From: Leishmania martiniquensis
Taxonomy: Eukaryota > Euglenozoa > Kinetoplastea > Trypanosomatida > Trypanosomatidae
Length of the DNA stretch: 64,000 nucleotides
Assembly: GCF_017916325.1 (NCBI RefSeq)
Contig: NC_090152.1
Span: forward strand, 380,001 to 444,000
Direction: 5' to 3'
Shown here: positions 32,301 to 42,782 of the stretch, piece after piece
Position numbering within the stretch: position 1 is the first letter of the stretch
Layout of the letters: each line of letters begins with the position of its first letter
Notes under the pieces: model-generated
The model's input: only the letters and a program-made list of their open reading frames with translations
Told to the model about the DNA's origin: nothing
Databases searched by the model: none
Program-made: the position numbers and the translations under genes

Positions 32301-33075
32301 TGGCGAAGCCAGCTGCGACAGTGGACGCGTGTGCACCATCTCTATTATGAGCGACCTGCCCCTGTGAATTGCGCGTTCCTCACCTGGGTTTCACAGTTCT
32401 CACTGGTGCGGAGAGCCTGGGCCACATCTCTGAGAGAGGTGCCATCAGGTTACCTGCGTAATGAATGCGGCTTTGAGGCAAGCTCTGAGGCGTGGGCGGG
32501 TGGGTATGACTCGAGGAACAGGCTGCGCTGAGATGACCGAGTCGGTGGGCTGCTGTGCTGCATGTCGATGGCTGCTTGCCCCTAAAGAATCGTGCGTGTG
32601 GCCGGGCCAGTGCGGAATGGGGTTCGATGCAGAGTGCTCTGTAAGGCAGAGCATGAGGCACCTTCTCCCCCGACAACAAAAGGGGCCCTCATCGCACTCC
32701 TTGTACGCTCTCCGCTCTTTCTCTCTTTCCTTCCCCCCCTTCCCCTCCCCCGTATTGTTTGCCTGGCGGGGGCGCCACACGCGCGCACGCACACTGGCGT
32801 GACGGCTACCAGCTGTGCCACAAGCCAAGTGAATTCACTCGACTAGAATACCAGCGAAAAACAAGCAACAACAACGAAAAGGCCCCACCCCACCCCAAAC
32901 AATAAACAAACCATAGGGAGGCAGTGCCCCGCTTTTTCTTCACAAGGAACGGCGCCCAGTGTTTCTTGTGACTATATCTACAAGGCGAGCCTTTGCATTT
33001 CCCCCTCCCTCGCCTCTGCCTCTGCCTCTCTTCCTTACGTTTTTCGGCGTCCCTCTTCCACTCCGAAAAAGAAAA
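29302..33075. other. META2-META1 spacer with GC-rich island
   Basis: About 3.8 kb. The first 1.5 kb (to about 30.8 kb) is comparatively AT-rich, with no gene seen. From about 30.9 to 32.6 kb the DNA becomes sharply GC-rich, with open frames in several registers, none with a recognisable domain. An A-rich stretch (32848-32914) and a pyrimidine tract (33000-33060) then lead into META1. The GC-rich part may be a decayed mobile element. Confidence 0.6.
30900..32600. other. GC-rich island, possible decayed mobile element
   Basis: The composition shifts abruptly from the AT-richer flank at 29.3-30.8 kb. One plus frame around 31687-31890 reads protein-like (for example LTLSSRALGAILLDRRVP and QHAPEEGTTKVV), but no frame is sustained and no domain is recognised. 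The pattern suggests a frameshifted relic, perhaps of a TATE- or SIDER-type element. I cannot confirm the family. Confidence 0.3.
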
Positions 33076-33414
33076 ATGGAGGCCAGAAGCGTGCTTGGGA
33101 AGTACGTTGCCAAGACCATGGATGGAAAACCTGTACCGCAGGGTGTGATGATGGAGTTGAGGCCCGGCGAAAGCAGCGGCGCCGTCAAGCTTCACGCGCG
33201 AGTCGCGAACATCATGAACGGCCAGCTAAAGGTTGAGAACGGCAAGCTCTTTGGGCTCCTCATCTCGACGATGATGATGGGCAGCAATGAGCAGATGAGG
33301 GTAGAGGACGCCCTCAGCCAGGGATTCTCGGAAGGCATGAAGTTCACGTTGAAAGACGGCGGCAGGCTGAGGTTGCAGTCCGGCTCACACACAATCGAGT
33401 TCGTGTCTGTGTAG
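33076..33414 (+). CDS. META1: META1 (single META domain protein)
   Basis: The protein has 112 residues from the ATG at 33076, a single META domain of the expected family length. It begins MEARSVLGKYVAKTMDGKPV and shows the same landmarks as the META2 repeats: RVANIMNGQLKVENG (core), QGFSEGMKFTLKDGG (GF--G turn) and a terminal strand SHTIEFVSV. META1 is a small protein upregulated in metacyclic promastigotes and tied to virulence; structurally it resembles bacterial HslJ-like META proteins. A longer in-frame start at 32959 would prepend a Pro/Leu-rich translation of the pyrimidine tract and was rejected. The T/C-rich tract at 33000-33060 lies immediately upstream. Confidence 0.92.
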   Translation: MEARSVLGKYVAKTMDGKPVPQGVMMELRPGESSGAVKLHARVANIMNGQLKVENGKLFGLLISTMMMGSNEQMRVEDALSQGFSEGMKFTLKDGGRLRLQSGSHTIEFVSV

Positions 33415-36400
33415 GTACACGGGCGCCGTCTTCATTTTTTTTTTTCACATTGCTTCGTTTTCTTCCACTCGTCAACGAGGCTCACATCGCTACTTTGCAC
33501 TTCCATGGGCACCCACCATCCACGCATCCGAAGCAGTTTGCACACACACACACACACATCGCCATTATCCTTGCAACCGTTGTGGCGTGGCGCGATGGCG
33601 CTTTTGCTTTGCTCCGGTAGGCGGAGACCGGCCCTTTTCTATGTCGTCCTTCTCCTCCTCCTCCCTCCCCCTTTTTGCTCCCGCCCTTTTGTCTTTCTTT
33701 ATAGACGGAGTTTCGGTATGCACGGTTGTAGTAATGGTGTATGTTTATGCGTGTGTATGTGTGTGGCTCGCTTCCCCCTCGTGTTCCACACATCTGCGGC
33801 ATATCGAGGCGAATGATGATGGCAAGTGGTGCACTGTTTAGGGAGGGGAAGGAGGAGAGGGCTCTGAGGAAGGTGTGATGATGGCAATGCCATGTAGAGG
33901 ATATTGTGTTCGTCTCGCGCGTTTAGCGTACACCTCTTCCCCGTCTTTTCCCCCCACCCGGTTCGATGGCGGGAAGTCTGCCTCCGCGCCCTGCGTGTTC
34001 TTTCTTTTTTTTGCTTCTGTTCTCTCCCCACCCTTCCTCTCACGCTCACGTGTTGCTCTATTGCCGTCCTCATGCCAAGGAGGGGCAAGAGCTTTGAAGA
34101 AGTCGTGCGCGTGTGTGAGAGGAGAGACGGTTGTGTGTTTGTGCGCGCGTGTGTACAAACAAAACGTGGGGCCGTGCGAACTGGAGGGGGAACCTGAAAC
34201 GCGACCAGGTGATTGGGTGGTCCTCTCTTACACGCTTAGCTCCCCCCCTTCTCCTCTGTTCGGCTTCTCCGTTTGCAACCAGTCTCCCCCTCCCCCCTTC
34301 ACTCACTTCCCGCCATCTGTTTACGTTCTTTCTCTTTGTTCCATTTTCATCGCTTGAACGGTCTCTCGAGGCTTGAAGCCGTCCCTTCTCCTCTTCCGTT
34401 ACTTTCTGTGGAAGTCTGTCTGCCATATATGTATATATATATATGCATATGTGCATATATGTGCCCTATTCCTGAGCGTTTCGAATTTTTCTGTCGTCCG
34501 AGGGCTCTCACCCTCTCTTAGCTTTCCCTTCTTTCCTTTCCACTGCGCATTTATCTTTCCATCTTGTCGAGGTGCAACTCCGTGGCAATGCGCTCACACT
34601 CCGCCGGAAGGGACTCGTGAGAGGAGGGGAGCGCGCAGCGGCCACGGCGGATTCCGCCAACAACAACAAGAGTGCAACAACAGCAGCAGCATAGCCGCCC
34701 TCCCGCCTGCCCGTGTGCATCTGTCGATGTGCTCCACTGTGAGGAGCAAACCCCATCACGCACCGACAAGTCCATCGAAGCTCTTCGGTTGATGCCGTGG
34801 CACGGGCGCCTGGTGGCGGCTGCAGTACCCCACGCAGATGGCTGTTTTTCTCTTTTCCTATCTGGGATTCGGTTCTGCGGGTGCATGTTTGTTACTGTAG
34901 TGGTGGTGGTGGTACATGCTTCCTCACTCCGGGTGCTGCGCATCGATGCACTCTCCTTCTCCGCTGTAGAGGGTCGACGCCGCGCTCTCCGGCGGACAGG
35001 CCCTACCGGAACCCTTCCATGCGCCATTTCCTTCCCCTCCCCTCCGGTACACGCACACACTTCTTCACACGCGGCCACCGAGAGCAGAGCGACAGCGCCC
35101 AACACACCTCTCCCTTTCCCTCTGACAGCCGCCCTTCCTCTGGCGACCGTATCGTCGCCGCAAGAAGCTAGCGGAAGCACCACAGCTGCTGACCCTTGCC
35201 GATTCGCCGTGCTGTCTCCTTCGAACATCCCCCCCATTCCATGCTGGTTGACATGAACTAACGGCGAGTACTTCAGCGAGACCGCCCAAGAGGAGGCGAC
35301 GACGCCATCCATGACGAGGTGGGGCTTAGGGCCGGTAAGGAGGATACCGCTCGAATTCGTCCGACAGCCATCAAAGCCTTCAAGGGAAGTGCCGAGATGG
35401 AACATCGAGAGGCTCCCTTCGCTCCTCATATTCACCATACTGACAGGGAGGTCTTTTCGAGAGCCGATAGTTCTCCCGCGTGTGGGTCCGTTGAAGGGCA
35501 TGGCGTACACCGCAAGCAACGGACGCAAAGTTGCCCCTCCAGTTGTGGTCCTTTATCACTGCCGTGGCAGTGGCCTGGGCCTGCAAGTTGCCTGGCCCAC
35601 ACCGTTCTTTATGCAGACACGCGACGACTCAGGGTGGATGAAGCGCTTCTTTCTATTTTTTTTTCTGCTCCGCTCCCGTTTCCCTGACTTTCCTCCTTCA
35701 CCCCGACAGAAGCAGTGTCATCTCGGCAACTTCGGCGTCGGTGCCACCGCGCACACATCACGTACTCGCCTTTTTTTTTATGACTATTCCTTCCGCACCA
35801 CACGATCGTTCCCCCGCCATCTTTCTCTCTGATCCATTCCTGCGAGTCTTCTGCTTTCCTTCTCGTCGTGTCGTCGTTGGTGCTCCGCTGGTCTGCACAC
35901 ACACACACACACACACAGGCACAGACATAGACACGGACTTACCCCCGGCTGATGGCGCTCTTCGCGTTTCAGTTGTGTGGCGCTGCGCTTTGTTGCCGTA
36001 TTCTCTTTTTTTTTGGCACCGTCATGGGTGCCTCACCTCGCACACCATCCCAACGGCTGTGCAAAGAGCAGTGCGGATGCATGCGCACGCATGGCAAACA
36101 CACGAAAAAAGATTTAGAGGATGAGTTGCCCAGTGGGGTGGAATGAGCTGAGGGGGAAGAGGGGGGGGGGGACGGAGGAGACGGGGGGGCAGCAGGAAGA
36201 TGAGGTTCTGGAGGAGCTGCGATTTTCATGTTCATGCTCACTCACCTCACTCTTGTGCGTATCGCTGACTCTCGACGAAGCGGGCCCCTTGCGCTTCTCA
36301 AGCGGCCATCCCTCTCCATCCTATCGCTTTTCATTCGCTTCTGCCTCCCATCCCATTCTGGCCTGCTGCTGCTGCTTCCATCTTACTCCGCCTTCCTCTC

Positions 36401-36544
36401 GCGCACTGCTCACATGCCCCTACCCTCTCCTCCTGCACAGCATCATACGATCTCGTCGGTTTTAAGACTGAGTGGAAACAACGTCAACCTTACCCGCTGA
36501 CAATCTCCAACACACACACACGCAGACACGCATAGTTGCCAAAA
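33415..36544. other. META1-DRC5 spacer
   Basis: About 3.1 kb, pyrimidine-rich on the plus strand. It has a CA tract at 33541-33558, a TA tract at 34432-34444, and another CA tract at 35896-35917. A 325-codon open frame runs on the opposite strand (34551-35528); it is discussed in the findings and not annotated as a gene. The META1 3' UTR probably lies here. Confidence 0.62.
36405..36440 (+). promoter_or_regulatory. Candidate trans-splice acceptor of the DRC5-like gene
   Basis: A C/T-rich stretch (CCCCTACCCTCTCCTCCTGC) ends in CACAG with AG at 36439-36440. This would give a 5' UTR of about 104 nt before the ATG at 36545. Confidence 0.5.
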
Positions 36545-38593
36545 ATGCTGAACAGCACCCTGCGCGCCAGGCGCAACATTTCCGTAGCGCAGCCGCAGCC
36601 GCAGCTGCCGGCGGAGAATGAGTTTCACCAGATTCGCATGCAGGAGCAGCAGCGCGCCCACGCCATGAGGGATTTCGGTGCCACTGAGCAGCAATTAGCA
36701 CCGTCCTACTTCGTCGCCTCCCTGCAGGAGCTGTGCGCGCAGCGCTTGGCGGACAACTTTGCTGAGTGTACGGAGGTGGACGCGCTGCGAGAGGAGCAGT
36801 CGGCTCTCTACGCGATGGTGCTGGAGCGGTTGCCTACGGAGCCAGAAAAAATGCTCCCGCTGCGTATTGCTGTCCCGCGGATCGTCGATGAGAGGTACTG
36901 GCAGCGCTGCTGCAAGGCCCGCTGGCCGCTGGGCCAGCTGTCGCGCATGACGAAGGGGCAGAGGCTGCGTGAGAAAGAGTACGGGTGGAAGCGCTTGTTC
37001 CTCGAGCAGGCTCTCAGCGACTTCCTTATGGCTCTTGGCAGCGACCGCACGACGCTGAACGGCGGCGGCAGCCTGCTGCCGCCTGGCGCCATGACGGCGG
37101 TAACCGGCGGAGCCCTCACCGTCTCTCAGAAGGGCGCCCCATCGCTGGTATCCTCTGCGGTAACGTGCACTCCACATGACGTCGACATTCACTGCTTCGA
37201 CTTGAGCTTTGACAGCGAGGCCGTTGCCGCGCTGCGTGAGTTGTGCGCCATCTGCCGCGACTATATCCACACAGTCGATCTGCCCTGCCAGCTGGTGCAC
37301 TTTCGCCCCTATGAGCACCTCTTTGCCCACGTGCCAGGCATCCTCTCCTTCCGCCTCACCTTCGGGGTGGCGAACCGCGGCGTTCATGTCAGTGTGACGG
37401 ATATGATTGGCTTCCGCGACGAGGACGCGGAGCTGATACAGCAACTGCTACGGCACTACACTGCCTTACAGTCCCTGCGTCTCCCGCTGAACCGGCTAGT
37501 AAATCGCCATGTGCAGATGATTGCGGCAGGATTGGCGAACTCGACCACGCTGCGCGTTCTTGATTTCTCGCAGAACTCACTGACGGACGCTGCCGTTGTG
37601 GAGGCGGTGTCGCTGCTTCTCTGCCGGCCCGACTTCCCTCTGGAGGAGCTCTATCTCGCCGACAACCAACTCGCAGACGCGGCGGCAGCCGCCTTGGCCG
37701 AGGCCCTGCGGTACAACAAGACATTGCGCGTCCTGCATCTGCAGCAGAACTGCATTAGCGATGCCGCGGGTGGGGCTCCGCTGGTGCGCTCCCTGGCCGT
37801 GCACCCAACGATGGCGGACATAAACCTCGGCTGCAATCGTCTCGGGACAAGCACTGCGGAGGCCCTGTCGGAGGTGCTTCCTCAACTCACACAGCTGCGC
37901 GTCCTATGCCTCTCCGGAAACTCGCAGCTTTTTGGTGCCGTGGTGTCCCAGCCAGAGTCGTGCTCGCCTCTTGTCTCTCCCGGCAGCGGCGCAGCGGCGA
38001 CGACCGTGGCTGCGGCCAGCACCACCACCTCTCCCCCTTTGGTGTACTCTGCCAGCCTGCGAACGGCATCTGCCAGGGACAGCGATACCGAGGCCGCGGA
38101 GGCGGGTGTGGCAGACAACTCAGAGGCAGAGAGGGAGGTGGAGGAGGACGAGGCGGATGTGGCCCTTGCCCCTGAAGAGGCGGCGGTGGGGAAGGAATAC
38201 TTAGCGACTACCACGGCGCGGCCCTCGATGTCGACGGTCGCTGGCGAGGATGTGCAGGCGCTGGCGCTTGAGGGCTCTCGTGCGCCGAGGAAGCAGAGGA
38301 AAGCACCTCAACTTCTGCCCACTGCGTCGAAGCCGCCGCAGCCCATAGTGCAGACGGTCGGCGGCATGCTAATTGCTGCCGCTGTCAGCGCAAACTCATC
38401 GCTCGTGGAGATGGACGTGCGTTTCTGCGGCCTGACACCGTCAGAGGAGCAAGCAATCATGCTCGCGGTTCAAGGGCGTGTGTACCGGCACCATATGGAC
38501 ACGTCTGTGGCCGTCAGCGAGGCGACGCAGCGGCGTACTGTGCAGCGCCTTGCTCAGGAGCGGGTAGCGCGCATGACCGGTAGAAGCGCCTAA
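36545..38593 (+). CDS. DRC5/TCTE1-like leucine-rich-repeat flagellar protein
   Basis: The protein has 682 residues from the ATG at 36545; the upstream in-frame extension starts only at a TTG. The N-terminal half matches the TCTE1/DRC5 pattern: DERYWQRCCKARWPLG, GYGWKR-like EYGWKRLFLEQALSDF, then LCRHYV-like ICRDYIHTVDL. Residues about 300-460 are RNI-type leucine-rich repeats (LRVLDFSQNSLTDAAV, LEELYLADNQLADAAA, LRVLHLQQNCISDAAG, LRVLCLSGNSQLFG). A disordered acidic segment (about 470-590) is followed by a final partial LRR (LVEMDVRFCGLTPSEEQA) and a basic tail. DRC5 belongs to the nexin-dynein regulatory complex that coordinates axonemal dyneins. LRR class is certain; the DRC5 assignment is strong by N-terminal pattern. 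Confidence 0.8.
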   Translation: MLNSTLRARRNISVAQPQPQLPAENEFHQIRMQEQQRAHAMRDFGATEQQLAPSYFVASLQELCAQRLADNFAECTEVDALREEQSALYAMVLERLPTEPEKMLPLRIAVPRIVDERYWQRCCKARWPLGQLSRMTKGQRLREKEYGWKRLFLEQALSDFLMALGSDRTTLNGGGSLLPPGAMTAVTGGALTVSQKGAPSLVSSAVTCTPHDVDIHCFDLSFDSEAVAALRELCAICRDYIHTVDLPCQLVHFRPYEHLFAHVPGILSFRLTFGVANRGVHVSVTDMIGFRDEDAELIQQLLRHYTALQSLRLPLNRLVNRHVQMIAAGLANSTTLRVLDFSQNSLTDAAVVEAVSLLLCRPDFPLEELYLADNQLADAAAAALAEALRYNKTLRVLHLQQNCISDAAGGAPLVRSLAVHPTMADINLGCNRLGTSTAEALSEVLPQLTQLRVLCLSGNSQLFGAVVSQPESCSPLVSPGSGAAATTVAAASTTTSPPLVYSASLRTASARDSDTEAAEAGVADNSEAEREVEEDEADVALAPEEAAVGKEYLATTTARPSMSTVAGEDVQALALEGSRAPRKQRKAPQLLPTASKPPQPIVQTVGGMLIAAAVSANSSLVEMDVRFCGLTPSEEQAIMLAVQGRVYRHHMDTSVAVSEATQRRTVQRLAQERVARMTGRSA

Positions 38594-40118
38594 GAGAGGA
38601 ATAGCGCAAAGAAACGGGAGGGAGAGAGCGAGGGTGATTGGTGGGAGGTGCTCCACGCTCTACCGCAGTATTTTAGGCTTCTGGGAGGGGGGAGGGAGAG
38701 CGGGCAGGCGGGCGGGGACAGCGTGATGCGTTGTAGCCCTGGCATACTCTCTCTCCCCCCTCACCCATCCCTCCCTCTCTCTTTGTGGTGTCTCTCGGGC
38801 CACTTTCGCATGTAAAGCTCTCGTGTTGCTGCACCCTTTTCGCCTACGATGTAACCCCTTGCCCCTCCCTCTTTCCTCTTCCTCCCCACTTCCCACATAG
38901 GACCTCTTCGCTCGTCTCTCTGTATATCTTAGTATCTCCGTAGCTCTGCACCGGCATCTCAGAGCTGAAGTGCTTTTGGAGTGATGCGTGTGTCTCTCTG
39001 CTGGAGTCGGGCGAGAAGTGCCGACATTCACTGTCTTTTTTTTTTTTGCATTTTCGCGGGCCGATGCCGCGGACACTCGCGCAGTTCTTGCGTAGTGATG
39101 CGACATCCGCCCACAACTTAGTGGACTGCGGGGAGGGAGGTGAGGTTGCCAAGGCGCAGTTAGAGGAGCGTCCACCTCGGCACAGTTCTGCAGACACTCT
39201 CCCCCCTCACTCTCCCCTCAGCGAGGCATATGCGCACGCACATGAATATGTTACTCTCGTGATGAAGCGCTTTTCTGTTCCCGCCGTGACTCCGTCACCC
39301 GTCTCTGCCCTTTCTTGCTCTCCCACTTGCGGATCGTGCCACTGTACCATTGGCAACACACACACACACACACACGAACGCTTCATCACTGAATGTGTTG
39401 TCTCGCGCGTCAGCCGGCGGGTAATTCCTGCCCACTCCGCTCTCTCTCTCAATCCTCTGGCCAGCCCAGTACTGTTGTCCCGCGGTTACACCCACGCTTC
39501 TTTTTTTTCTACACTGCTTCGAGATCCTGCCAAGTCTGCCGACAACTGTTTTGGTGGCGATCGAATTCGTTCTTGCGGCTGCACCTGTCTCTTTCTCACA
39601 CACACAAAGGGGGAAAACGTCGGCGATCATCACGATCGCAAGCGCGCCTGCTCGCGAGCTGTACATCATCTGCTTTACGCTTGTGTGTGTGTGTGTGCTG
39701 GAGAGAGTTGGAAAGACAGGGAAGGTGTGCCAACACATGCGCCCAGGAAGAGGGCGGCAACGAGGGAGAAAAGGAGCTCAGTGAATTTCTTTTATTTCAA
39801 GCTTTAAAAGAAAAGCGAAGGCGTGGGAGGTGATCGCTCCCCTCACTCCCCCCTCTTTTTTCCCTCCCCCTCCCCTTCCATCTTCCCCACTGCCGGCTGT
39901 GTCGCTGTCGTTCGGATAAGTGCCCCATACGCTGAAGAAGGCCGGCACCTATCTATCTATATATATGTATGTGCATGTGTGTTTTTATATGCTTATATGC
40001 AAGCACCTGCATCCGGAGGAGGGGTGAACGAGCGGCGTCGGAATAGTCTGAGCGAAGGAGCGGATCAGTTGAAGAGCAGAGACCCAAGAGAGACGGATTG
40101 AGAGCACGAAGCGAGGCA
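38594..40118. other. Intergenic spacer
   Basis: About 1.5 kb of pyrimidine-rich DNA with a CA tract at 39357-39374 and a short TCTA/TA tract near 39947-39966. A 253-codon plus-strand frame across 39.0-39.8 kb has no domain and crosses the CA repeat, so it is not supported. Confidence 0.65.
39837..39920 (+). promoter_or_regulatory. Candidate poly-pyrimidine tract and acceptor of the acyltransferase gene
   Basis: A long CT-rich tract (about 39837-39890) is followed by the first AG at 39919-39920 (TTCGGATAAG), predicting a 5' UTR of about 198 nt. Confidence 0.45.
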
Positions 40119-41552
40119 ATGAGGGTGACGCTGCGCGGCGGCATCGCCATCACCGGCGGCTTGCTCTTCGCGATGGTTCGATTCGCGTACTTAGAGGCGT
40201 GGCTTGTGCTTGCTCTGTACTTGGTGAAGCTCATCTTTGGCGACGATGTGCTGATGCCACTGTACCACATCAGCAAGCTGCACCACAACCTCTTGCAGCG
40301 CGCGTACCTGTGCTGGGTGGGTGGCTTGGTGGAGAACGTATTGGGCACCCGCGTTGCCTACACGGTTGTTGATAGCGACGGCCAGGAACACCTGGAGCAG
40401 CACTACACGACGGCCGTGCGCAGCGAAGAGGGCGCGGTGGAGAGGTACGTCGACTTGGACAAGGTGCTTCGACCGCCGTCGCAGACCGGCAAGGTCAAGA
40501 TCATCATCATGAACCACCACTGCCGCGTAGATTGGATTTACACGTTTCTCTACTTGGCCCGCACCCGCAGTGTGATAAACCACATCCGCTACGTCCTGAA
40601 GGCCGATTTGAAGCACCTCCCGGTGTTGGGCTGGGCGATGGAGCTCTTTCGCTACCTCTTCCTGTCGCGCAACTGGGAAAGCGACAAGCTGTACATCAAG
40701 CGTATGATCGACTTCTACAACGCCACCAGTGACACCCCGGTCATCCTCATTTACCCGGAAGGCACTGACCTCTCACCCAGCAACATTCAGCGGTCGCAGG
40801 CGTACGCCGAAAAGGCCGGTCTTCCGAAGTTTTACCACGTGCTGAACCCGCGTACCACGGGCACCGTGGCCCTCATGAACATGCTGGGTGGTGCCGATAG
40901 GGTGGAGGAGGTGGTGGACCTGACAATCGCATACACGTACCACGCCCCAGGGGAGCGCCCCTGTGAGCCGTCACTTGTCAACGGCCATCACCCGAAGAAG
41001 GTCCATCTACTAATCCACAGCTACCCTGTTGCTGGCACGGCGGCCGCGGTGGCGCAGAAGAACCCAGCGCACGTTTGCCCTACGGAGGAGGCTGCCCTCA
41101 GCGCGTGGATCCATGAGCGCTTCGCAGAGAAGGAGCTCCTGCTATCACGGTTTCTCTTGTCGAACCCAATCGGCTTCGACGCCGCTGATGTGCGGGCGGT
41201 GATGGGCGAAGACGTCGGCGTCGCCAGCTACGACGGCGACGAGGAGAGCTTGCGCCATCCCAGAAGGCCGTGGTGGAGGCGATACTACCAAGAGGTCGGC
41301 TTCTTTGGCGCCGTCATCACTCCCATCTACTGGCTCGCCTTGCCAGTCTACTTGATTCTCTTCACGCGCTGGTGGGTGACGATCCTGTGGGTGCTCGCTG
41401 TGCTTTTACTCTTCCTGATGGTCACCAAGGTGGTCGGCGGGATACAGCAGGCACTATACCTGGAGGCGGTGACGCCGGAGGCGGCGTTGATGCGCCGATT
41501 GTGCCGAATGCTGCAGAAGGCGCAAAGAGTTAAGGACAAGAAGAGCGATTGA
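40119..41552 (+). CDS. Lysophospholipid acyltransferase, LCLAT1/AGPAT-like
   Basis: The protein has 477 residues from the ATG at 40119. It is a PlsC-type acyltransferase. The HX4D catalytic box is in MNHHCRVDW (H133 to D138), the EGT acceptor-binding motif is in LIYPEGTDLSP (E214-D217), and LPVLGWAMELFRYLFLSRNW is the intervening motif. The segment HVLNPRTTGTVALMN matches the 'LHPRTTG' signature of the lysocardiolipin acyltransferase (LCLAT1/AGPAT8) subgroup. Hydrophobic spans lie at about 8-40 and at about 395-450 (FGAVITPIYWLALPVYLILF and WWVTILWVLAVLLLFLMV). The protein is therefore membrane-anchored, probably in the ER. It should transfer acyl-CoA to a lysophospholipid such as lysophosphatidate, lysophosphatidylinositol or lysocardiolipin; which one cannot be read from sequence. 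A TATE relic lies just downstream. Confidence 0.92.
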   Translation: MRVTLRGGIAITGGLLFAMVRFAYLEAWLVLALYLVKLIFGDDVLMPLYHISKLHHNLLQRAYLCWVGGLVENVLGTRVAYTVVDSDGQEHLEQHYTTAVRSEEGAVERYVDLDKVLRPPSQTGKVKIIIMNHHCRVDWIYTFLYLARTRSVINHIRYVLKADLKHLPVLGWAMELFRYLFLSRNWESDKLYIKRMIDFYNATSDTPVILIYPEGTDLSPSNIQRSQAYAEKAGLPKFYHVLNPRTTGTVALMNMLGGADRVEEVVDLTIAYTYHAPGERPCEPSLVNGHHPKKVHLLIHSYPVAGTAAAVAQKNPAHVCPTEEAALSAWIHERFAEKELLLSRFLLSNPIGFDAADVRAVMGEDVGVASYDGDEESLRHPRRPWWRRYYQEVGFFGAVITPIYWLALPVYLILFTRWWVTILWVLAVLLLFLMVTKVVGGIQQALYLEAVTPEAALMRRLCRMLQKAQRVKDKKSD

Positions 41553-42109
41553 GCGCAGGCCTCCTCCCCCCTTCCCCCATTGCTCTCCCCTCTCCGCAAG
41601 TGGCATGTCAGGCCGCAGGACTGAGGATGGTGCTGCTGCCGATGCGCTACAAGACACACCACGCTCGTTTTCTTTCCTCTTTTCGTTTGCGTTTGTATTG
41701 GCGCCTCGTGTGTGTGTGTGGCCGATCGGGCGGGCGAGATGATGTGCGACTGCTTTGGTCATCTCTCCTTTCTCTCTCTATACTTTGCGGGTGCCGTGCG
41801 TCGATATGGGCGTACCCGTCTCCTTCGTGCGTATTGGCTTCCCTTCTCTATTCTCTCTTGCCATAGGTGCTAGCGCATGCATACTGATGGGTGCCTGAAG
41901 GGGTGGCGCTGTGGCTGCACAGCAACAGGGTGAAGCTAAGAGCGTGCCGCGATGCAACTTCAATAGAGGGGGAGCGAGGCTCGGACAAACAGCACTCAGC
42001 CACCTAGCCTCCCCCCAAGCGAGGATGATGATGCGAGGCTCAGAGAAGAGGCATGATGATGTACAGAATCGTATGGGCGCCACTGAACCGGACGGGCGAG
42101 CGTACTCTC
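41553..42109. other. Intergenic spacer
   Basis: The 3' UTR of the acyltransferase gene and the 5' flank of the TATE-like relic. No gene seen; the upstream boundary of the mobile element could lie here. Confidence 0.55.
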
Positions 42110-42782
42110 TTCACTAACGCCCCCCTCCCCCCTCTTTTGCTGGTCTAGGCGTGCGGCCGTCGCGCAGACCGTCAGAAAGCGGTCGGCGTGGCATCGCCTT
42201 TTTGCCCTTCCAAAAGCGCCATAGACCCCTCCCCTCCCCCTCCCCCCTTTTGCAGCGACATGGCACGACAGGCGGAAACGGCCGAGGGCGTCACTCCTTT
42301 GCCGAGCCGAAAAAAAAGGACAGGGCAAAAGAGAGGCTTCGGCGCGACGTCGCGGCCCCCCCCCCCATACCACCAGTCGCAACGATGACGGTGGCCTGCG
42401 CCGTTTCTCTACGGACAGCGTCCACAAGTCTGCGTCCGCATTTACCGCCGTGACAGAGGGACGGGAGGGGTACTCCGGCATCCGAGCTCGCCCGCCCACG
42501 ACAACTGCACATTGGCCAAGCACCGATATCTCGAGGACGCTGAAATGTGCGTCACAAGCGTCATGCGCATGGACTGCTCGATGTTGCCGCCAAGCGTACC
42601 TGAGCAAGCTCACTGCCCCGACTTTTCGGGGAGACCACACCGCACATGGCCAGCGGGGCGACCGACCGAGAGGAATAGCCTCTGGACGCCACGCGGAGAA
42701 GCATTTTGGAAGCAGGAGCGCGCTGATCCTGTTTAGGAGCGAGCTCACACTCGTTTACGAGGCAGACAGGCAGCGGGGGGGG

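Noticed and set aside
36695..37444. 249-codon minus-strand frame
   Set aside because: Antisense to the DRC5-like gene and on the wrong strand for the polycistron.
39046..39807. 253-codon plus-strand frame upstream of the acyltransferase
   Set aside because: It runs through a CA repeat and the probable 5' flanking processing signals; no domain or family resemblance.
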